Assembly (NCBI GenBank): GCA_002509745.1
Contig: DAWK01000191.1
Span: 1-6,408 of the forward strand
DNA from: Methanobacteriaceae archaeon UBA349
GTDB taxonomy: Archaea > Methanobacteriota > Methanobacteria > Methanobacteriales > Methanobacteriaceae
Direction: 5' to 3'
DNA: 6,408 bases
In this document: in pieces, positions 1 through 3,265 of the stretch
How the letters are laid out: each line of letters starts with the position of its first letter
Numbering within the stretch: position 1 is the first letter of the stretch
Position numbers and translations under genes: made by a program
Notes under the pieces: generated by a model
Database searches by the model: none
Told to the model about the DNA's origin: nothing
The model's input: the letters and a program-made list of their open reading frames with translations, nothing else

Positions 1-182
1 CAAAAGTCCATGATTTCAAGAGCAAAGAATATCTTGAATTGGAAAAACGTTTAGGTATTAAAGATAAGGAAAATCAGGAAATCAGAGAAACACAAGAAGA
101 CATAGCAAAACAATTCACTAAAATACTAGAATTCGCAAAAACAGACCCCGAAGGATTCATAAAACACATGAAAAAAGAATAA
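1..182 (+). CDS. C-terminal end of an unidentified charged protein (partial)
   Basis: The reading frame is open from the left edge (first whole codon at base 3) to a TAA at 180-182, giving 59 residues that end in KHMKKE. The fragment is hydrophilic and probably mostly helical. It is rich in Lys and Glu, with a stretch around ENQEIRETQEDIAK that could form an amphipathic helix or short coiled coil. No signal peptide, membrane segment or catalytic motif is visible in this part. I do not recognise the family, and the start lies outside the window. The gene converges on the minus-strand membrane-protein gene with only 10 bases between the two stop codons, so it is unlikely to share a transcript with anything else here. 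The codon pattern and lack of stops make it a convincing gene end, but no function can be given. Confidence 0.7.
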   Translation, partial: KVHDFKSKEYLELEKRLGIKDKENQEIRETQEDIAKQFTKILEFAKTDPEGFIKHMKKE

Positions 183-200
183 AAATAAAAATTTATTTAT
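183..200. terminator. Shared A/T-rich terminator between convergent genes
   Basis: The gap between the two convergent stop codons contains AATAAA-AA-TTTATT (185-198), a weak six-pair inverted repeat. On the minus strand, T-rich sequence lies immediately 3' of the stop codon. Archaeal transcription usually ends at T-rich tracts without needing a strong hairpin, so this can serve the minus-strand transcript and possibly the plus-strand one. This is inferred from position and composition only. Confidence 0.4.
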
Positions 201-732
201 CCAATGGATTTCCGTTATTTATTAGTTTTTCAGCTAATTCAATGAATTCTTTAGCAAAATCGTTGTATTCTCCACTATAATTATAAGGCTCATAATACAC
301 TCCGTGACTAATAAATGGTTTATAAGGTGTGAGCGGTTTTAGATGGTTTTGATTAATTTCAGTTTTAATATGACTATATATTGATTCTAAGGAGTCTAAA
401 GAGTTATAAAATTCTTGTATATTCTTAACATTTTTATCATCAAAAGCTGAAGTTAAAAATATATTTTGATTTCCCCAAATTACAGATTTGAAACGAGGCC
501 AGGGCAATTCAATTAGTTCCAATGTGTAATTAGATGGATCTGTTTTATAATCTTCTTTTATTTTATTAATGAAATTATTTAATAATTCTAAATTACTATT
601 TACTTCCATTTTAAAAAGATATCTGACTGATTCCATCTGCTTTTTTTCTTTTCTATGAGTAGAAAATTCACTTAATAAAAATCCTAAAATTACACCTATT
701 AATGAAAGAATTACTGTTAATGATTCATTCAT
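193..732 (-). CDS. Single-pass membrane protein of unknown function
   Basis: Encodes 179 residues. A hydrophobic segment at about residues 5-22 (LTVILSLIGVILGFLL) is followed at once by a basic stretch (HRKEKK), so the N terminus should be outside and the rest in the cytoplasm. The soluble part looks helical and includes a PWPRFKSVIW motif (about residues 77-86). Short membrane-anchored proteins of this layout are common in prokaryotes as uncharacterised families. I cannot name a function. I chose ATG at 732 over the in-frame GTG at 741 because the Shine-Dalgarno GGTGA (743 to 739) overlaps the GTG and sits six bases before the ATG. The gene follows the lipoprotein gene on the same strand with a short gap, so the two may be co-transcribed. 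A run of nine T in the gap argues for at least partial termination between them. Confidence 0.75.
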   Translation of the reverse strand: MNESLTVILSLIGVILGFLLSEFSTHRKEKKQMESVRYLFKMEVNSNLELLNNFINKIKEDYKTDPSNYTLELIELPWPRFKSVIWGNQNIFLTSAFDDKNVKNIQEFYNSLDSLESIYSHIKTEINQNHLKPLTPYKPFISHGVYYEPYNYSGEYNDFAKEFIELAEKLINNGNPLDK

Positions 733-738
733 GAAATT

Positions 739-743
739 CACCT
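739..743 (-). promoter_or_regulatory. Shine-Dalgarno that decides the membrane-protein start
   Basis: Read on the minus strand, AGGTGAATTTC precedes ATG at 732. GGTGA is complementary to the TCACC near the 3' end of archaeal 16S rRNA. The six-base spacing to ATG 732 is normal. The alternative GTG at 741 lies inside this element and so is unlikely to be the start. Confidence 0.55.
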
Positions 744-749
744 AAATAT

Positions 750-758
750 AAAAAAAAA
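750..758 (-). terminator. Run of nine T after the lipoprotein gene
   Basis: On the minus strand, nine consecutive T lie two bases downstream of the lipoprotein stop codon and just upstream of the Shine-Dalgarno of the membrane-protein gene. T-runs are the main intrinsic termination signal in archaea. It could end the lipoprotein transcript or let part of it read through into the next gene. No hairpin is evident. Confidence 0.4.
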
Positions 759-760
759 TA

Positions 761-1243
761 TTAATTAAATTTTAGTGTTTTAATTATCATTTCAAATCCA
801 CTTTTATCTGATTCATAATCATTTGTGGTTATGAAAATGTCATAGAAATTATCTCCTTTAGCGAAAAATATATCTACTCTTTGTCGATCAATGTTCGATC
901 CAGTAGGTATATATTCAATACCTTTGACTCCTGCCACAGTCACTATTTTTTTATCATGTGTTCCAGTAATATTCTCATGTACATTTTGAGCTACTGCATT
1001 TAATGTAGCTGGAATTGCTGGAGGCTCTGATGCATATTCTTTTATTGAAACATTCATTATCTCACCCATCCCACTATTTGGAGTTGTTATGGAGCCATTT
1101 TCAACAGTCCATGTATCAGGATAATTAAAAGAAATACCCTCACCAGAATAAGTTTTGTTACCTGTACCTGAGTCGGTACACCCAGATATACTAACAATGC
1201 CTAATATTAATGTTATTGATAAAATAAAAATTAATTTATTCAA
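761..1243 (-). CDS. PsbP-like lipoprotein
   Basis: Encodes 160 residues. The N terminus is a lipoprotein signal: MNKL, a hydrophobic core (IFILSITLILGIVSI), then a lipobox ISGC with the lipidated cysteine at residue 22, followed by a Ser/Thr/Gly linker. The mature protein should therefore be anchored to the outer face of the cytoplasmic membrane. The segment GISFNYPDTWTV (about 36-47), together with the ending F..IIKTLKFN, is typical of small PsbP-like (Mog1/PsbP fold) proteins often annotated as PsbP-related in methanogens. These have no established role there. The start is TTG at 1243, supported by a strong GGAGG five bases upstream and by the perfect signal peptide that follows. The membrane-protein gene lies 28 bases downstream on the same strand. 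The Cdc6-like gene is divergent across a 305-base spacer. The family call rests on motif resemblance only. Confidence 0.8.
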   Translation of the reverse strand: MNKLIFILSITLILGIVSISGCTDSGTGNKTYSGEGISFNYPDTWTVENGSITTPNSGMGEIMNVSIKEYASEPPAIPATLNAVAQNVHENITGTHDKKIVTVAGVKGIEYIPTGSNIDRQRVDIFFAKGDNFYDIFITTNDYESDKSGFEMIIKTLKFN

Positions 1244-1248
1244 ATACC

Positions 1249-1253
1249 CCTCC
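1249..1253 (-). promoter_or_regulatory. Strong Shine-Dalgarno before a TTG start
   Basis: On the minus strand GGGGGAGGGG is followed by TAT and the TTG start of the lipoprotein gene. The GGAGG core (1253 to 1249) is five bases from the start codon. The strength of this site makes the rare TTG start believable. Confidence 0.65.
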
Positions 1254-1286
1254 CCCTTTAAAATCTATAATAAAATAGTTATTTTT

Positions 1287-1300
1287 AATTAATATTAATT
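1287..1300. repeat. Perfect 14-bp palindrome, possible operator
   Basis: AATTAATATTAATT reads the same on both strands. It lies directly downstream of the minus-strand TATA candidate, between that and the expected transcription start of the lipoprotein gene, which is where many archaeal repressors bind. It consists only of A and T in an A+T-rich spacer, so chance is a real alternative. Confidence 0.3.
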
Positions 1301-1302
1301 TA

Positions 1303-1310
1303 TGTATAAA
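1303..1310 (-). promoter_or_regulatory. Candidate TATA box of the lipoprotein gene
   Basis: Minus-strand TTTATACA resembles the archaeal TATA consensus TTTATATA. Transcription would begin about 25 bases downstream, near 1280, leaving a leader of roughly 35-40 bases that includes the Shine-Dalgarno. No clear purine-rich BRE precedes it. The near-symmetric CTTTATAAG at 1330-1338 is a second possibility on this strand. Confidence 0.35.
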
Positions 1311-1330
1311 TAATAGGTATTAAGACAATC

Positions 1331-1338
1331 TTTATAAG
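1331..1338 (+). promoter_or_regulatory. Candidate upstream TATA box of the Cdc6-like gene or a small RNA
   Basis: TTTATAAG matches the archaeal TATA consensus well and is identical to the candidate TATA box before the methyltransferase gene. Transcription would start near 1357-1362. That leaves a leader of about 190 bases before the Cdc6-like ATG that would contain the 1391-1424 hairpin, or it could drive a separate short RNA ending in the T-rich stretch near 1446-1461. Confidence 0.35.
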
Positions 1339-1390
1339 CGATGTTGTTAGAAGTTTAGTTTGTGTTTTTATCTTGTTGATAAATTCATTT

Positions 1391-1424
1391 TTTATGGAAG
1401 ATCTACCCCTAGGTCTTCCATAAA
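1391..1424. repeat. 15-bp hairpin with CCCC loop
   Basis: The left arm (1391-1405) and right arm (1410-1424) pair over 15 positions: 14 Watson-Crick pairs plus one mismatch that becomes U-G in a plus-strand RNA. They enclose the four-base loop CCCC. The outer 11 positions, TTTATGGAAGA with TCTTCCATAAA, are perfect. Seven C follow directly (1425-1431). In RNA this would be a stable stem-loop; in DNA it could be a dyad for a dimeric protein. It is too long to be chance. It is not followed at once by a T-run on either strand, so it is not a simple terminator. Confidence 0.75.
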
Positions 1425-1465
1425 CCCCCCCATTAATGATTAGAATATTTTATTTTTTTATTAGT

Positions 1466-1491
1466 TTTCACTTGCTCTCTTACACTTTTCA
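1466..1491 (+). promoter_or_regulatory. Two origin-box-like (mini-ORB-like) sequences
   Basis: TTTCACTTGCTC (1466-1477) and TTACACTTTTCA (1480-1491) are direct-oriented and 14 bases apart. As I recall it, the Methanothermobacter mini-ORB is close to TTACACTTGAAA, and the two sites match at 8 and 9 of 12 positions. Cdc6 genes often lie near such boxes, and these directly precede a TATA candidate of the gene (1493-1500), so they could serve autoregulation or mark an origin. Only two copies are seen and neither is perfect. Confidence 0.25.
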
Positions 1492-1492
1492 T

Positions 1493-1500
1493 CTATATTA
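1493..1500 (+). promoter_or_regulatory. Candidate proximal TATA box of the Cdc6-like gene
   Basis: CTATATTA in the context ATCTATATTATAC lies about 50 bases before the ATG. It would give a start near 1520 and a leader of about 30 bases holding the GGTG ribosome site. It competes with the better-matching TATA at 1331-1338. Confidence 0.3.
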
Positions 1501-1533
1501 TACTCATCATAATAGTTGATTAAGAAACTAATT

Positions 1534-1537
1534 GGTG
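1534..1537 (+). promoter_or_regulatory. Shine-Dalgarno deciding the Cdc6-like start
   Basis: GGTG lies 11 bases before ATG 1549. An in-frame TTG at 1516 would add 11 residues (MIKKLIGVVLY) and would place this element inside the gene. The added residues do not resemble a Cdc6 N terminus, so ATG 1549 is preferred. Confidence 0.45.
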
Positions 1538-1548
1538 TGGTATTATAT

Positions 1549-2376
1549 ATGCAAACTAAAACTTTACTAGATATTATTAACGAAGAGGGAACTATTTTCA
1601 GGGATAAAGAAGTATTCACGATAGAGTTCATACCTGAGAATTATAAATTTCGTGATCATCAACTAAAAAAGATGGCCATGCATAGTCGTGAATTAAAGAG
1701 GGATCATAAGCCGCAGAATATGATGCTTGTGGGCCCGTGTGCATCTGGTAAAACAACGGCTGTGAATAAGTTCTTTGAATTAGTTGAAGAGCATTATCAT
1801 AATGCTGTTTGTGTTCATGTGAACTGCCAAAGCTATACTACTGAATATAAGGTTTTCATTAAGATCCATGAGAAAATATTCGGCCAAAGCGTACCTGTAG
1901 GCGGCCTATCAACTTTTTCTATCTATAATAAAGTCATGGACCATATAATAAAAGAAAATAAGATACTCATAGTAGCCCTGGATGATTTCGATTTCATTAA
2001 AACAAGCAAAGACCTAAACAGAACACTATATACTTTACTCCGTGCTCATGAAACCTATCCCGGAGCCAAAGTCACAGTATTCACCATAACATCTCATTTA
2101 ACAAAAATGATTATAGATCCCAATGTAGCAACAGTTTTCTATCCCATCGAAATACAATTCCCCTCCTATACAAGAGAAGAAATGTTCAGCATACTAAGCG
2201 AACGATGCAGAATAGGCTTCTACAAAGACGTCATCAGTGAAGAGATTATTCAAGAAGTAACAAATCGAGCTTATGAAATAGGCGACGTCCGACATGGCCT
2301 AAAAATTCTAACAGAAATAGGAGAAAAAACAGAAAAAACAGGATCCAACCAAATACAAAAAGAACATTTGGCATAA
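1549..2376 (+). CDS. cdc6: Orc1/Cdc6-like AAA+ ATPase lacking the winged-helix domain
   Basis: Encodes 275 residues. Full archaeal Orc1/Cdc6 initiators are about 380-420 residues; they bind origin DNA and load the MCM helicase. Visible here are Walker A GPCASGKT (62-69), Walker B IVALDDFD (141-148), a sensor-1 region TITSH (179-183), the family segment from IIDPNVATVFYPIEIQFPSYTREEMFSIL to SERC (about 188-220), and sensor 2 GDVRHGLKIL (245-254) with Arg248. The protein ends soon after the lid at KEHLA, so the roughly 100-residue C-terminal winged helix that grips origin boxes is missing, and no remnant appears after the stop. The usual Walker B DE is DD, and the sensor-1 Asn appears to be Ser. 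ATP binding is likely, while hydrolysis and origin binding may be weakened. It could be an accessory paralogue rather than the main initiator. It converges on the methyltransferase-nuclease operon and is less A+T-rich than that operon. Confidence 0.85.
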   Translation: MQTKTLLDIINEEGTIFRDKEVFTIEFIPENYKFRDHQLKKMAMHSRELKRDHKPQNMMLVGPCASGKTTAVNKFFELVEEHYHNAVCVHVNCQSYTTEYKVFIKIHEKIFGQSVPVGGLSTFSIYNKVMDHIIKENKILIVALDDFDFIKTSKDLNRTLYTLLRAHETYPGAKVTVFTITSHLTKMIIDPNVATVFYPIEIQFPSYTREEMFSILSERCRIGFYKDVISEEIIQEVTNRAYEIGDVRHGLKILTEIGEKTEKTGSNQIQKEHLA

Positions 2377-2419
2377 AAATGAATAATAAATTATTAAATA
2401 ACCTTGATATAAAAATTTT

Positions 2420-2449
2420 CATTTGATTCATAATCATTTGATTCATAAA
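2420..2449. repeat. Tandem 15-bp direct repeat downstream of the Cdc6-like gene
   Basis: CATTTGATTCATAAT (2420-2434) is followed directly by CATTTGATTCATAAA (2435-2449), a head-to-tail pair differing only at the last base. The inner 17 bases, TGATTCATAATCATTTG (2424-2440), occur again exactly at 809-825 inside the lipoprotein gene. The repeat lies in the non-coding gap between the convergent Cdc6-like and nuclease genes. Replication slippage or a small binding-site pair are both possible. Confidence 0.6.
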
Positions 2450-2539
2450 TATAATAATAAATATTAACTCCAATGATAATAATTATTAATGGGTTAATAG
2501 GGCTAAAAGATTATCTAGCAACATTTAATCAATTTAATG

Positions 2540-2547
2540 AAAAAAAA
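2540..2547 (-). terminator. Run of eight T ending the methyltransferase-nuclease operon
   Basis: On the minus strand, eight T begin seven bases after the nuclease stop codon. This is a typical archaeal T-tract terminator position. No strong hairpin precedes it. No comparable T-tract follows the Cdc6-like stop on the plus strand, so transcription from that side may run into this gap. Confidence 0.5.
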
Positions 2548-2554
2548 TAGTAAG

Positions 2555-3265
2555 TTATTCAATAATATTGCTATAATCTAAAATCAAATGATATAATTCA
2601 ATAGGTTCTAAATTTTTTCGTTCATGTTTGGAGATATAGCAATGATAAAAATCATTTTGGATTTTGAACTTATCTAAACTAGACTCACTTATTTTTCTTT
2701 TTTTGAATTTAACATTTAGATTATTATTAATTTTGTCTACAATTGTTTTGATATCTGATTTATCTTCTTCACAGTAACCAATCATCCCCGCAAAAGACAT
2801 TTTTTTTGAATATTTGCAGGTTATGAATCTTAAAATACCTTTATCAACATAATTAGCATAATTTGAATGATTCAATCGCTTGCATTCAAAAGCAAAATAA
2901 ATACTTTCATCATTTGCTCCTGTGAATTTTGAAGTAACGCTAGTCACAAATATATCTATAAAACCCTCAGTTTTATTATTATCATTTATTGCAGCAGGTT
3001 CTGCTAAAAAACCACAAAGTTCAAGTCCAAATCTTTTTTTAGAAGCTGGATCTTGCAAATACTTTAGTAACATGTTTGTTAGACTATTTTCAAGGGGCAT
3101 GCCATTATTAACATCTATCCCCTTAGAATTTTTCCTAACGGTTTTACCATCATGAATTATTTCATTATATGAAAAAAATATATGTTTTAGCACGGATTTA
3201 AAAATGTTTAGTAAATATGTTTCATAGAGGTCTGGGTTAAATGAAGAGGCCGACATATATTTCAT
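2555..3265 (-). CDS. Predicted PD-(D/E)xK-type DNA nuclease
   Basis: Encodes 236 residues without a signal or membrane segment. The core reads as a PD-(D/E)xK restriction-like fold: a helix with Glu60 (PLENSLTNMLLKYL, 57-70), then GFIDI with Asp104, then YFAFECKRL with Glu127 and Lys129. This is followed by YVDKGILRF (139-147) and FAGMIGYC (158-165), which would be the helix and strand after the active site. Such proteins cut DNA with Mg2+. The specific family is not recognised. It is co-transcribed with the methyltransferase: its ATG (3265) overlaps the upstream stop as ATGA, implying translational coupling. A second ATG at 3256 (residue 4) is nine bases after GGGG (3269 to 3266) and may be the real start, giving 233 residues. 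In this context the protein is most simply the restriction partner. The nuclease call rests on motif order; cleavage activity and specificity are inferred. Confidence 0.7.
   Translation of the reverse strand: MKYMSASSFNPDLYETYLLNIFKSVLKHIFFSYNEIIHDGKTVRKNSKGIDVNNGMPLENSLTNMLLKYLQDPASKKRFGLELCGFLAEPAAINDNNKTEGFIDIFVTSVTSKFTGANDESIYFAFECKRLNHSNYANYVDKGILRFITCKYSKKMSFAGMIGYCEEDKSDIKTIVDKINNNLNVKFKKRKISESSLDKFKIQNDFYHCYISKHERKNLEPIELYHLILDYSNIIE

Larger units (their letters stand above)
1244..1548. other. Divergent regulatory spacer between lipoprotein and Cdc6-like genes
   Basis: This 305-base stretch has no convincing protein-coding frame. From left to right it holds the lipoprotein Shine-Dalgarno, a 14-bp palindrome (1287-1300), a minus-strand TATA candidate (1303-1310), a plus-strand TATA candidate (1331-1338), a strong hairpin with a C4 loop (1391-1424) followed by seven C (1425-1431), T-rich sequence (1446-1461), two origin-box-like sequences (1466-1491), a second plus-strand TATA candidate (1493-1500) and the Cdc6 Shine-Dalgarno (1534-1537). 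It must carry at least two divergent promoters. It could also contain a small RNA or a replication-protein binding region. Confidence 0.6.

Noticed and set aside
1391..1461. Hairpin plus later T-rich stretch as an intrinsic terminator
   Set aside because: The T-rich part begins about 20 bases after the stem, with seven C in between, and no gene on either strand ends just before it.
2246..2473. Minus-strand open frame of 75 codons rich in Phe, Leu and Ile
   Set aside because: It overlaps the 3' end of the Cdc6-like gene on the opposite strand, and its hydrophobic look comes from the complement of A-rich Lys/Glu/Asn codons. No ribosome site supports it.
2377..2554. Remnant of a winged-helix domain after the Cdc6-like stop codon
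   Set aside because: All plus-strand frames here are broken by stops, and the sequence is A/T-rich non-coding DNA with repeats, so a simple frameshift does not restore the domain.
2922..3155. Plus-strand open frame of 77 codons
   Set aside because: It lies entirely antisense to the nuclease gene, which has a clear motif pattern and operon context. No independent start signal was seen.
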